Assembly (NCBI RefSeq): GCF_910588665.1
Contig: NZ_CAJUPR010000002.1
Location: 4,031 to 68,030 of the forward strand
Direction of reading: 5' to 3'
Length of the DNA stretch: 64,000 nucleotides
Source: an uncultured Brachyspira sp.
Lineage (GTDB): Bacteria; Spirochaetota; Brachyspiria; Brachyspirales; Brachyspiraceae
The position numbers were made by a program, and so were the translations under genes. Numbering within the stretch: position 1 is the stretch's first letter; each line of letters begins with the position of its first letter. A model generated the notes under the pieces. It was not told the DNA's origin. It worked only from the letters and a program-made list of their open reading frames with translations, and made no database searches. Shown here in pieces: positions 44,520 to 53,277 of this stretch.

Positions 44520-45404
44520 TTATATATTTATATAATAGCCTTCTTTTGCAAAAGCCAGCTTCAAATCAATTTCTTCTTTTTTGAGAAATGCCATTAATTT
44601 ATTATATATAAGATCTATTTGAGAATCCGTTCTCTCCTGATTATGATGATGAAGTATAACATAGGGAACATTTGCATCTAATCCCACCTGAATAGCATCA
44701 TTCAATGTGGAATGCCCCCAGCCTACATGCCCATTATAATATTCATTTTTAGTATACTCGCCTTCTATTATAAGAACATTAGCTCCCCGTACAAAATCTA
44801 TTAATCTCGCATGAAGCAAATCGGCATTATGATTATAATGCGAAAGTGAAGGATGCTGTGCATGAAGACGCTTTTTATAAGGCTCATGATCTGTAAGATA
44901 TACAACTGTCTTATTTTCAGATGTTATTTTATAAGAAAGAGTATGGCAGGGATGATTAACCCACATACTTTCTATAAGCATATTTCCAAAAGTTATTTTC
45001 TTTCCTTCATAAAAAGCTTCAAATTTTAAATTGGCGGCAAACTGCTCTAAGTTAATGGGAAAATAATCTTTAGCCAATATATTATTAATAGTATCATACA
45101 TTCCTGTAGATGATTCTTTAGGTCCGTATATTGTAAAGCTGTATTTATCGGAGAAAAAAGGCGCAAAGAAAGGTATGCCTATAATATGATCCCAATGAAA
45201 ATGCGTTAATAATATAATGCTTTCCGTTTTCTCAGATTTTAAAGCATAATAGCTTGCATTTTTAAGTCCGCTTCCCGCATCAAGTATTAAATAATTTCCA
45301 TCATCATCTATAACCTGCAAGCATGATGTATTTCCGCCGTATATGCTGAAACTATTACCGGGAGTTGGTATAGAACCTCTGCTTCCAAGAAATCTTACTT
45401 TCAC
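44520..45404 (-). CDS. MBL-fold metallohydrolase
   Basis: A metallo-beta-lactamase-fold protein with the metal-binding motif LLTHFHWDHIIGIPFF at about residues 66-80, and further ligands in NHPCHTLSYK, YLTDHEPY and HHHNQERTD. The N-terminus MKVRFLGSRGSIPTPG is typical of the RNase Z/phosphodiesterase-like branch. The active site looks complete. The reaction (phosphodiester hydrolysis of a cyclic nucleotide or RNA) is not decided. Confidence 0.87.
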   Translation of the reverse strand: MKVRFLGSRGSIPTPGNSFSIYGGNTSCLQVIDDDGNYLILDAGSGLKNASYYALKSEKTESIILLTHFHWDHIIGIPFFAPFFSDKYSFTIYGPKESSTGMYDTINNILAKDYFPINLEQFAANLKFEAFYEGKKITFGNMLIESMWVNHPCHTLSYKITSENKTVVYLTDHEPYKKRLHAQHPSLSHYNHNADLLHARLIDFVRGANVLIIEGEYTKNEYYNGHVGWGHSTLNDAIQVGLDANVPYVILHHHNQERTDSQIDLIYNKLMAFLKKEEIDLKLAFAKEGYYINI

Positions 45405-45484
45405 AATTTAACCTTAAATGATTTTTTATTATTATAATAATATAATAATAAAAAAAAATCAATCATCATCATTAATATATTTAC

Positions 45485-45513
45485 TTGTATTATTAGCAGA
45501 TAAGGCTTATAAT
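45485..45513 (+). promoter_or_regulatory. Sigma-70-type promoter for xth
   Basis: TTGTAT (45485-45490) and a perfect TATAAT (45508-45513) with a 17-base spacer; the ATG at 45545 is about 25 bases after the expected start. Confidence 0.65.
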
Positions 45514-45544
45514 AAGCATAATAAATAAAAAAGGTTTATTATTA

Positions 45545-46330
45545 ATGGGACTTTTTAAAATAATATCTTGGAATGTAAACGGCATAAGGGCAGCATATAA
45601 AAAGGGCTTAACAGATTTTATAAAAAAAGAAAATCCTGATATAATATGCCTTCAGGAAACTAAAGCTTTTGAAGAGCAGCTTCCCGAAGATTTAAAAAAT
45701 ATTGATGGATATAAACTCTTTATAAATCCTGCAGACCCTGAAATAAAAAAAGGATACAGCGGCGTTGCAATATACACTAAATTAAATCCCAATAAGGAAA
45801 TAAAAAACAAATTAGGGGCTAAATTTTCAGACAGAGAGGGAAGAATACTTTCTTTAGAGTTTGACGATTTTACTATATTTAATGTATATTTTCCGAACGG
45901 AGGCAAATCCGAAGAGCATTTTCAGTATAAGCTTTCTTTTTATGATGAAATTACAAAACATTTAAGCAGAATTAAAAAGAATACAAATATAATATTATGC
46001 GGAGATATGAATATTGCGCATGAGGCTATAGATTTGGCAAGACCTAAAGAAAATGAAAAAAGCATAGGTTTTCTCCCAGAAGAGCGAGAAAAAATAACAA
46101 AGTTTTTAAGCAAAGGCTTTACCGATACATTTAGAATATTTGTAAAAGAAGGCGGACATTACAGCTGGTGGGATATGAAAACAAGGTCTAGGGAAAAAAA
46201 TGTGGGCTGGAGAATAGATTACTTCTTTGTTAATAATGAAATAGCATGCGATATAAAAAGAGCGGATATATTAACTGATGTTATGGGAAGCGATCACTGT
46301 CCTATATTAATTGAATGGGACAGGAATTAA
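45545..46330 (+). CDS. xth: Exodeoxyribonuclease III
   Basis: An AP endonuclease and 3'-5' exonuclease of base-excision repair. Family motifs: ISWNVNGIRAAYKKG near the N-terminus, DIICLQETKA with the metal-binding Glu, YSGVAIYT, FNVYFPNGG, CGDMNIAHEAIDLARPK with the active-site Asp and Asn, and the C-terminal WRIDYFFVNN and MGSDHCPI with the catalytic Asp-His. The length of 261 residues is standard. Confidence 0.95.
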   Translation: MGLFKIISWNVNGIRAAYKKGLTDFIKKENPDIICLQETKAFEEQLPEDLKNIDGYKLFINPADPEIKKGYSGVAIYTKLNPNKEIKNKLGAKFSDREGRILSLEFDDFTIFNVYFPNGGKSEEHFQYKLSFYDEITKHLSRIKKNTNIILCGDMNIAHEAIDLARPKENEKSIGFLPEEREKITKFLSKGFTDTFRIFVKEGGHYSWWDMKTRSREKNVGWRIDYFFVNNEIACDIKRADILTDVMGSDHCPILIEWDRN

Positions 46331-46421
46331 CAAATAAAAAACTGCTTGATTTTTTAAAGTTTTATAATAATATTAAAAATCAGTGAATACAATACTATTT
46401 TATTTATATAAAGGAGTTTGT

Positions 46422-46754
46422 ATGGTTCGTACAATCATTGAGGATAAAACAGCCATAATTAACATAGAAAAAAATATTATATCAGAAAATGTGGATATAT
46501 TAGAAGAAAAATTAAATTATATAAAAAATGCAGGCGCGCTTAATTTTATATTTGATTTTCATAATATAGAGTATATGTGCTCCTCCGCTTTGGGACTTAT
46601 AGCATCTGCTTTAAGAATATCGGGAGAGAACGGAGGCATTGTTTATTTCTGTTCATTAAGCAGACAATTAAAGAAGCTATTTGAAGCTACAAAATTTTTA
46701 ACTATAGTAAATACGGCAAATAATATAGATGATGCGCTTAAGAATATTAAATAA
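46422..46754 (+). CDS. STAS-domain anti-sigma-factor antagonist
   Basis: A 110-residue SpoIIAA/RsbV-type STAS protein: TAIINIEKNIISENVD, LNFIFDFHNIEYMCSSALGLIASAL, GIVYFCSLSRQLKKLFEATKF. A serine in YMCSSALG corresponds to the phosphorylation site of the family. The frame opens at 46383, but the ATG at 46422 has AAAGGAG eight bases upstream. It heads a tight unit with YggT and a TPR protein. No kinase or phosphatase partner is seen in the window. Confidence 0.87.
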   Translation: MVRTIIEDKTAIINIEKNIISENVDILEEKLNYIKNAGALNFIFDFHNIEYMCSSALGLIASALRISGENGGIVYFCSLSRQLKKLFEATKFLTIVNTANNIDDALKNIK

Positions 46755-46768
46755 ATTATAGGAAATAT

Positions 46769-47095
46769 ATGTTAATAGAAACTATCAAATTTATATATTA
46801 TTTATTAATGCAGACTTTGAAACTATATTCTTTTATATGGTTTATATGGATTATATTAAGCTGGCTTCAGGCTTTCGGAGCTATGCATTTGGATTATTAT
46901 AATCCGATAGTGAACTTTTTTTATAAAATTACAGACGGCGTAATAGATAAAGTATTCGGAAATTTCAGAGATAAGCTCATTATAGGAGTAATAGATATAT
47001 CTCCTTTGGTATTTCTTTTAATTCTTCAATTAGCAGTTCCCGCATTACTCAGAATAGTTTTTCAATTTTTATTAAATATAGCTGCTAGGGTATAA
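46769..47095 (+). CDS. YggT-family membrane protein
   Basis: A 108-residue protein with two hydrophobic segments and the YggT pattern (YSFIWFIWIILSWLQAF, NPIVNFFYKITD, IGVIDISPLVFLLILQ). The family is linked to osmotic and cell-envelope functions in various bacteria; the role here is unknown. Begins 14 bases after the STAS gene and ends three bases before the TPR gene. Confidence 0.88.
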   Translation: MLIETIKFIYYLLMQTLKLYSFIWFIWIILSWLQAFGAMHLDYYNPIVNFFYKITDGVIDKVFGNFRDKLIIGVIDISPLVFLLILQLAVPALLRIVFQFLLNIAARV

Positions 47096-47098
47096 CTT

Positions 47099-49240
47099 AT
47101 GAGTTCCTTAGATGAAATAAGTAAATATATTGATGACGGCGACTATAAAAAAGCAATAGAAGAATTAGACATAATTATATCAAAAGACCCTGATAATGCA
47201 AGAGCTTTTTATATGAGAGGCAAATCGGCATTTATAGAACTTCAGAATAAGGAGTTTGATAAAAACGAATACAATGCCAGAATAGCTTTAATATATTCAA
47301 CAATAGAATATGATTTGAATAGATCCATAGATATTGATCCTAATATAATAGATGCATACAGAGGTCTTATGTATCTTAATAGGGATTTAAAGAATACGGA
47401 TAAAGAAAGAGAATATGCTCAGATACTTTTTGAAAAAGACGCTTCAGCTTTTGATGCGCTTTTAATACTGGCAAGCAGCTATTTAAATAACGGTGAAAAC
47501 GAAGCCGATTTTTATCAGGCTATAGGTTATTATGACGATTTTATTAAAAACTCAAGCTTTGACAGCGGCAGAACGGCAAGATTTGAAAGAGGTCTTTGCT
47601 ATTATAATCTTAATATACTTACAAAAGCGGATATAGAGGCAAATAAGCTTATATACGATTTTCCTTTCTATGATGACGCTTATTTTCTTAAAGGAATAAT
47701 ACTTGCTAAAAAAGGCATCAGTTCGGAGTTTTATAATGATGCAATATTCTTTTTAGACAGGGCAGTAGAATTAAACTCCTTTAATTTCAATGCCGTATAT
47801 GAAAGAGCCGAATGGTATTTTAATAAGGAAAATTACAGAAAGGCTATAGAAAATTATAATGAACTTTTAAATAATAACAGTAATAAATATAAATTAGACG
47901 CTTTACTTGGAAAGATTCAGGCTTTGCATGATTTAATTATAGAGAACGAAGATAAAGATTACCCAGACAGTCAGCAGGAAGGAAAAGATTTAGAGGAGGT
48001 TTTTTATCTTCTTGATAAAGCTATAAATGCAATAGGAATAAATAGTATTCAGTGCCGATATTACAGAGGAAACTTATATGCCTATAATGGAGAAATAAAA
48101 AAATCGATAGAAGAGTTTAAAAAAATACTAAATGAAAATAAAGAAGATTGGATCTATGAAAAAATAGCCGAACTCTGCCATAATTATGCACAAAGCAATG
48201 ATGATTATAAAGAAGCCTTAAAATATCTATCTCATATAAAAAAAACGCAGTATAAATATTCAACTTACTGCCTTATGATATTCTGCAATTATAAAATAAA
48301 AAATTATGAGGAAGCTGTGCAGTTATGCAGAGAGTTCTTTGAATTAGAAAATTACAGCGATAATGAAGTATATCATATAAAATTTATTTATGCTCATTCT
48401 CTTCAGATGACATACTCCAATGATTATGAATTAATACTTAATAATTTTAAGTCATGCTTAAACAGTGATTTAGATAAAGCCTTAATATACAGACATGCAG
48501 CAAATATAATGCTTTATAATATGCCGAGCGAATATAATGATGAGGGCATATATATGTTAAAAAAAGCTATGGAATTGAATGATTCTTTATCGTATTTTAT
48601 ATATTCAAAAGAATTATTTTACGGAGATATTATAAGCCCTAATCCTAAATTGGCTGTATCTATTGCTGATACTGCATTTGAAATTGATAATAATTTAGAA
48701 TGCGCATTAACTATTATAGGAAAAGCATACGAACTTGGAAGAGGATTAGAACAGAATAACAATAAAGCCTTTGAAATGTACATTAAAGCTAAAAAACTCT
48801 GCTGTATAAATAATTCAAAATGCTCATGCTCTGCAGGGCTTACAGCTCATTGCTATTATAAAGGAATAGGCGTTAAAAAAAATGAAAATAAGGCTTTCAG
48901 TATTATAAAAAAGTACGCCGATATTTTTGGTAAAGATCTGCATGAACATGCCGCATTATTATATTCATATTTTGCACTTAATAATATAGAAGGATTTAAT
49001 CTGTTTAAAGCTTTGACTCTGTTTGAAAATATAGAACAGTATTCTTCTAATGTATATATAATAATGACATTAAAAAGAATATATAAAAAGCTTGGTAGAA
49101 ATTATGATGTAAAAAGAATGTCCAAAATGGAAAATAAGGCTTTAGAAAATACGGGAGAATTAAACCTTAATTATTTAAAAAAGTATATAAAAAATTTCAA
49201 TAATTTTTATCCTATTTTAAGCAGGGATTTTAATCTTTGA
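47099..49240 (+). CDS. TPR/Sel1-repeat protein
   Basis: A 713-residue helical-repeat protein. TPR units fill the first 430 residues (DGDYKKAIEELDIIISKDPD, ARAFYMRGKSAF, FNAVYERAEWYFNKENYRKA), and Sel1-like units occur at about 540-630 (TIIGKAYELGRGLEQNNNKA, AHCYYKGIGVKKNENKAF). It has no signal peptide, so it is probably cytoplasmic and a scaffold for other proteins. Three bases separate it from the YggT gene. The specific partner is unknown. Confidence 0.85.
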   Translation: MSSLDEISKYIDDGDYKKAIEELDIIISKDPDNARAFYMRGKSAFIELQNKEFDKNEYNARIALIYSTIEYDLNRSIDIDPNIIDAYRGLMYLNRDLKNTDKEREYAQILFEKDASAFDALLILASSYLNNGENEADFYQAIGYYDDFIKNSSFDSGRTARFERGLCYYNLNILTKADIEANKLIYDFPFYDDAYFLKGIILAKKGISSEFYNDAIFFLDRAVELNSFNFNAVYERAEWYFNKENYRKAIENYNELLNNNSNKYKLDALLGKIQALHDLIIENEDKDYPDSQQEGKDLEEVFYLLDKAINAIGINSIQCRYYRGNLYAYNGEIKKSIEEFKKILNENKEDWIYEKIAELCHNYAQSNDDYKEALKYLSHIKKTQYKYSTYCLMIFCNYKIKNYEEAVQLCREFFELENYSDNEVYHIKFIYAHSLQMTYSNDYELILNNFKSCLNSDLDKALIYRHAANIMLYNMPSEYNDEGIYMLKKAMELNDSLSYFIYSKELFYGDIISPNPKLAVSIADTAFEIDNNLECALTIIGKAYELGRGLEQNNNKAFEMYIKAKKLCCINNSKCSCSAGLTAHCYYKGIGVKKNENKAFSIIKKYADIFGKDLHEHAALLYSYFALNNIEGFNLFKALTLFENIEQYSSNVYIIMTLKRIYKKLGRNYDVKRMSKMENKALENTGELNLNYLKKYIKNFNNFYPILSRDFNL

Positions 49241-49301
49241 CAAAAAAATATATTATAGTAATATATAGCTTTATAAAATATAAAAATTAAGAGGTAATAA
49301 A

Positions 49302-49511
49302 ATGATAAACAAAACTATGAGTATAGGCGAGATTATACAGATGTTTCCCGATTCTGTGGAAATAATGATGGAAAGAGGTCTGCATTGCGTAGGCTGTCAT
49401 GTTGCAAGCTGGGAAAGCTTGGAAGAAGGCTGCAGGGGTCATGGCATGAATGACGAAATTATAGACAGTCTTGTTAAAGAGATAAACGATAAATTTGAAG
49501 CTGGCAAATAA
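49302..49511 (+). CDS. DUF1858-domain protein
   Basis: A 69-residue protein that consists of a DUF1858 domain: SIGEIIQMFPDSVEIMMERG followed by LHCVGCHVASWESLEEGCRGHG. The CVGC pair suggests metal or redox chemistry. The family is often linked with hybrid-cluster proteins and other redox proteins. AAGAGG precedes the ATG. It is followed by a terminator. Confidence 0.9.
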   Translation: MINKTMSIGEIIQMFPDSVEIMMERGLHCVGCHVASWESLEEGCRGHGMNDEIIDSLVKEINDKFEAGK

Positions 49512-49523
49512 TATGCAGAAATT

Positions 49524-49555
49524 AAAGAGACGGTTTATAAAGCCGCCTCTTTTTA
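49524..49555 (+). terminator. Rho-independent terminator after the DUF1858 gene
   Basis: AAAGAG and CGG pair with CCG and CTCTTT around one mismatch (49524-49551), followed by TTTT. Confidence 0.8.
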
Positions 49556-49574
49556 TATTATAAAGCTTTTATAA

Positions 49575-50321
49575 TTATTTGCCGTCTTTATACTCTCTGA
49601 TAATTCCTCTTACTCTTATTGTAAGACCGTAAATTTTCTGTTCAGCTATAATAACATCTAAAGGCACCTGATTATAAATATTTGCGGAAATCAATGCATC
49701 AGTGCCGTATTTATCTTTTTCATAAATCCTTACAGCAGGGAGTTTTTCTCTTGATATTTTTGTTTTTAACTCTTCGCCTTCTTCTATAGTAAATCTTATA
49801 TCTCTTTTTATATTTTTTCCTTCAAGCCAATTAACTTTAAATGTACCTATATTTTTATCAACAAAACGCATAAAGAACACCAAAGACAAAGCATCGAAAG
49901 CCATTCCGCTAAACTCTATCTTTTCATTATCCGTTCTTTTATCGCTGAACAGATAATAATTATCATAAAAAATTAAAGTTTCCTTATTAGTCCAATCTCC
50001 CTCCGATGTGTCTTTTTTTAATATCATAGGCTTAAAATCATTTGTACATATCCATGCTTCAAATATATCGCTTACCTTATAAACCCAATTAGCAGCTCCC
50101 GTTGTATAAACATGAGCATATAAATGATAGGCGGGCTTTCCGTTTACATTGCTTACGGCAAGAACTTCAGCTTCAAGAACTCCCACTTTCCCGCTTATAT
50201 TAAACTCAGGAACCTGCGCTAAAACATCATATTTTATATACTCGCCGGGCTTAAAAGACTGATTGTATCCGAATATAATATTTGAAATTAATATAATTAT
50301 TATAAAAACATATTTTTTCAT
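49575..50321 (-). CDS. Secreted DUF3108-like protein
   Basis: A 248-residue exported protein: signal peptide at 1-19 (KYVFIIIILISNIIFG), then FKPGEYIKYDVLAQVPEFNISGKVGVLEAEV, FEAWICTNDFKPMILKK and FDALSLVFFMRF, a layout I associate with DUF3108, a beta-rich lipocalin-like family of unknown role. The frame starts at 50330, but TAGGAG lies nine bases before the ATG at 50321, which is preferred. Convergent with the DUF1858 gene across a terminator. Confidence 0.72.
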   Translation of the reverse strand: MKKYVFIIIILISNIIFGYNQSFKPGEYIKYDVLAQVPEFNISGKVGVLEAEVLAVSNVNGKPAYHLYAHVYTTGAANWVYKVSDIFEAWICTNDFKPMILKKDTSEGDWTNKETLIFYDNYYLFSDKRTDNEKIEFSGMAFDALSLVFFMRFVDKNIGTFKVNWLEGKNIKRDIRFTIEEGEELKTKISREKLPAVRIYEKDKYGTDALISANIYNQVPLDVIIAEQKIYGLTIRVRGIIREYKDGK

Positions 50322-50883
50322 TATAGGCATCTCCTAAAATATATTTTTTTTATTGTTGCTATGTTCGCCTTCGGCTCGCTTCATTATATATTATTATTTT
50401 ATTTATTTCTATTATTGCTATGCTTGAACTTGGCTGATTACGGAGGGTTTATAAATAATCCCGCCGCCTCGTTCCCGCTTTATTTATTGTTATGCTTTTA
50501 TTATTGCTATGTGAGTACCTGCCTTATTTAATGTTTTTCTATTTTTCCTGTTCTTTTTTGTACGGGCAAAAAAGAAGCAAAAAAACCCTTTTCTTTTTTT
50601 ATCAAAAAAAGAAAAGGAAAGAGAAATAATAATAAACATTAATAGAAATATAGAATAATAAAAAATAATACAGAAAAATTTTACTCCCTTATATTATTAT
50701 TGCTATTATCCTGCCGAATTTACTTAAATTAATATTTAAGTAATTTATACTTAAAATTTTTATTTTTGTCAAAGATTTATTAATTATTTTTTTATAATTA
50801 CAATAATTTTATATGTTTTACAGTTGCGAAATATCATTTTTTTAGTATATTATTACTTCGGCTTACAGTATATTCATTAAAAA
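50322..50883. other. Gene-free, repeat-rich region
   Basis: No gene is visible on either strand. The motif TATTRTTGCTATG occurs three times (near 50351, 50410 and 50499), a palindromic GCCTTCGGCTCGC lies at 50367, and a dispersed repeat occupies about 50550-50660. The tract of CTTTT and AAAAG inverted sequence at 50588-50622 could form a hairpin. Confidence 0.6.
50550..50660 (+). repeat. Dispersed intergenic repeat, copy 1
   Basis: GTTCTTTTTT, then a CTTTTCTTTTTTT / AAAAAAAGAAAAG stem region, then AATAATAATAAACATTAATA and ATAATAAAA. A diverged copy in the same orientation lies at about 59559-59668, and part of it in inverted orientation at about 52404-52442. Confidence 0.6.
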
Positions 50884-51158
50884 CTTGGATTAATATATCG
50901 GCGGTTACATTAATATCAACTATGCTTGGGCAGGTAATATTCACTTGGCTTTTAAAGCCTCCGTTATATACATTACAATATTAGGAGAAGCTGCTGGGGG
51001 CATGCATATTAGGGTACTTTATACTTAATGAGAATATTGCAGGAATACTGATTATATTGCTTGGAATAGGATTATTTTTTAATAGAAAAGAAATGCTTAT
51101 TAATATAATTTTTGAATATTATAATACTTACTATAAAACTAAAAAATCAAGGAGCTAA
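50884..51158 (+). pseudogene. Remnant of an EamA/DMT-type transporter, C-terminal part
   Basis: Three frames join to one hydrophobic protein end: NISAVTLISTMLGQVIFTW (about 50890-50946), then AFKASVIYITILGEA (about 50953-50997), then GACILGYFILNENIAG plus ILIILLGIGLFFNRKEM (about 51000-51095), ending at TAA 51156-51158. The LGE..GA.ILGYF..NE..G.LIILLGI pattern is that of the last helices of EamA-family drug/metabolite transporters. At least two frameshifts and no N-terminal half make it a decayed gene. Its end holds the ribosome-binding site of the next gene. Confidence 0.6.
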
Positions 51159-51163
51159 ATTTT

Positions 51164-52276
51164 ATGGAAAAAGACAATAATTCGGAAAAAATAATACATC
51201 AGAAACCTTTAATGGAAGAACTATATAAAGAAGAGCTTGACGCTTTAAAATCTGAAGATAAAAACAGCAAGCCTAAAAACTGGCAGCTTTCTCCTAAGTC
51301 TGTGAGGGATTTCATATTGGGAAAAAAATTAAAAAATGGAACTGTCATAAACAGAAAATTCTACGGAGATGACGCTTTAGTGGAGCGTGCTATTATAACA
51401 TTAGCGGGAAACAGAGGTTTAATGCTTGTAGGAGAGCCCGGCACTGCAAAAACTATGCTGAGCGAATTATTATCTGCTGCTATAAGCGGAAACAGTACAA
51501 TTACAATACAGGGTACGGCTGGAACAAGCGAAGACAATATAAAATATTCTTGGAATTATGCTATGCTTTTTGCAAAAGGTCCTGTAAATGAAGCTCTTAT
51601 ACCGTCGCCCGTTTACAGCGGCATGACTAACGGAATAATTACCAGATTTGAGGAAATTACAAGATGCCCGCTTGAAATACAAGACTCGCTTATAAGCATA
51701 TTAAGCGATAAAATTATGAATATACCTGAACAAAACAGAGTATTATTTGCAAATGCCGGCTTCAATATCATAGCCACTGCAAACACTAGAGATAAAGGAA
51801 TTAACGAAATGAGCAGCGCTCTGAAAAGAAGATTTAATTTTGAAACCGTAGAGCCTATAAAAAATCCTAAGCTTGAAGGAGAAATTATAACGGAGCAATG
51901 CAGAAAGCTGCTTGAGCTTGCGGATATAGATATTGATATAGAATATGATGTTGTAGATGTTCTTGCAACAACATTTAATGAACTCAGAAGCGGAAAAAGT
52001 TTTGAAAATGCCAAAATACAGGAATTGAACTCTGTTATGAGTACCGCCGAAGCTGTATCCGTTTATTATCAGTCGGCTCTTCATTCCTATTATTACGGAG
52101 ATAAAAACATAAAAATGTCAACTTTAGTTGAAAATTTAATAGGAAGCGTTGCAAAAGAGAATAAAGACGATCTGCCTAAATTAAAAAATTATTTTAACAA
52201 TTCCGTTAAAATAAAATCGGAAAAGATTGGGAAAAAATGGAAAGAATATTATGAAAGCAGAAATCTGATTAAATAG
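51164..52276 (+). CDS. MoxR-type AAA+ ATPase
   Basis: A 370-residue AAA+ protein. An N-terminal extension (PKNWQLSPKSVRDFILGKKL) is followed by Walker A GEPGTAKT (90-97), Walker B RFEEITR with the Glu-Glu pair, sensor 1 IIATANTRDKG and the arginine finger ALKRRFNFE. The segment SWNYAMLFAKGPVNEALIPS is typical of a MoxR group that is normally encoded with DUF5682 and von Willebrand A proteins. No such partner is next to it here. AAGGAG lies nine bases before the ATG. It is flanked by a transporter remnant and by a repeat element, so it may be what is left of a larger locus. Confidence 0.88.
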   Translation: MEKDNNSEKIIHQKPLMEELYKEELDALKSEDKNSKPKNWQLSPKSVRDFILGKKLKNGTVINRKFYGDDALVERAIITLAGNRGLMLVGEPGTAKTMLSELLSAAISGNSTITIQGTAGTSEDNIKYSWNYAMLFAKGPVNEALIPSPVYSGMTNGIITRFEEITRCPLEIQDSLISILSDKIMNIPEQNRVLFANAGFNIIATANTRDKGINEMSSALKRRFNFETVEPIKNPKLEGEIITEQCRKLLELADIDIDIEYDVVDVLATTFNELRSGKSFENAKIQELNSVMSTAEAVSVYYQSALHSYYYGDKNIKMSTLVENLIGSVAKENKDDLPKLKNYFNNSVKIKSEKIGKKWKEYYESRNLIK

Positions 52277-52296
52277 CTTTCTAAAAAAATTATTTT

Positions 52297-52526
52297 TTAT
52301 TATTGCTGATAAAAATTGCTTTATTATTGCTATGCCCGCAGTTCACTGACAGCCTATAACAACTTTAGTTGTTATAAGTTCGCTGCTCGCTTTTTTTGAT
52401 ATTTATTATTTCTATTAATACTCATTATTATTTTATTTCTTTAATCATGTTCTTTTAATCTATATAAAAAATAACGAATAAATTAAATAATAAAACAATT
52501 TTTATAATTTAATCTTAATAATATTT
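52297..52526. repeat. Intergenic element with conserved ends, copy 2
   Basis: Left end at 52297-52318 and right end at 52496-52526 match those of the element at 34813-34908 with one difference each. The core is different and longer. It contains TTATTATTGCTATG, a hairpin (AACAACTTTAGTTGTT) and an inverted piece of the dispersed repeat (52404-52442). The element fills nearly all of the space between the MoxR gene and apt. Confidence 0.6.
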
Positions 52527-52527
52527 T

Positions 52528-53040
52528 TTAATATTTTATTAGAACATTAACAGGATATTTTGATATTTCTTTTATTCCGTTTAACTCTTTCAATTCTATT
52601 AAAAAAGAAGAACCAACCACTACAGCGCCTAATTTCTCAGCCATTTTTATCATAGCTAAAGCCGTGCCTCCTGTTGCAATTAAGTCATCAACTATCAAAA
52701 CTCTTTCTCCTTTTTTAACCGCATCTTCATGCATAAATAATGAATCAGTACCGTATTCTAATGCATATTCTTCTGAAATAGTTTTATAAGGCAGTTTTCC
52801 CTTTTTTCTTACAGGTATAAACCCTGTATTCATTTTATAAGCTAATGCGGAACCTATCAAAAATCCTCTGCTTTCAGCTCCGACTATATAATCTATTTTT
52901 TCATCGCTAACATGCTCCGCCATCTTATCTATTGCATATTTGAATGCATCTTTATTTTGAAGCAAAGTTGTAATATCTCTGAAAAGTATTCCCTTTTTAG
53001 GATAATCCTGAATATTTCTTATATAGTCTTTTAACTCCAT
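52528..53040 (-). CDS. apt: Adenine phosphoribosyltransferase
   Basis: A purine-salvage enzyme making AMP from adenine and PRPP. The PRPP-binding motif is VLIVDDLIATGGTA, and the N-terminal family features IRNIQDYPKKGILFRDITTL and VGAESRGFLIG are present. The frame extends to 53070, but the ATG at 53040 has GAGGTG before it and gives the usual 170-residue length. Confidence 0.96.
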   Translation of the reverse strand: MELKDYIRNIQDYPKKGILFRDITTLLQNKDAFKYAIDKMAEHVSDEKIDYIVGAESRGFLIGSALAYKMNTGFIPVRKKGKLPYKTISEEYALEYGTDSLFMHEDAVKKGERVLIVDDLIATGGTALAMIKMAEKLGAVVVGSSFLIELKELNGIKEISKYPVNVLIKY

Positions 53041-53277
53041 ATATAACACCTCATATATATAAAATAACACAATTAATAATTATAATATTTTTTATTAAAA
53101 AATCAATTGCAAATATTTAATAATTATTTAAATAAGCTTTACTTATAAATATAATAAGCATTTTTATATTTCAATGCTATTTAAAAAAATGATTATACAA
53201 TATTTACAAATTATCATTTTTAGTTTATTATAAAATACGATTTTTAATTAATTAACTTTACAGAGATAAAAATAAAT

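Noticed and set aside
51470..52084. Three minus-strand frames opposite the MoxR gene
   Set aside because: Compositional shadows of a clearly coding plus-strand gene.
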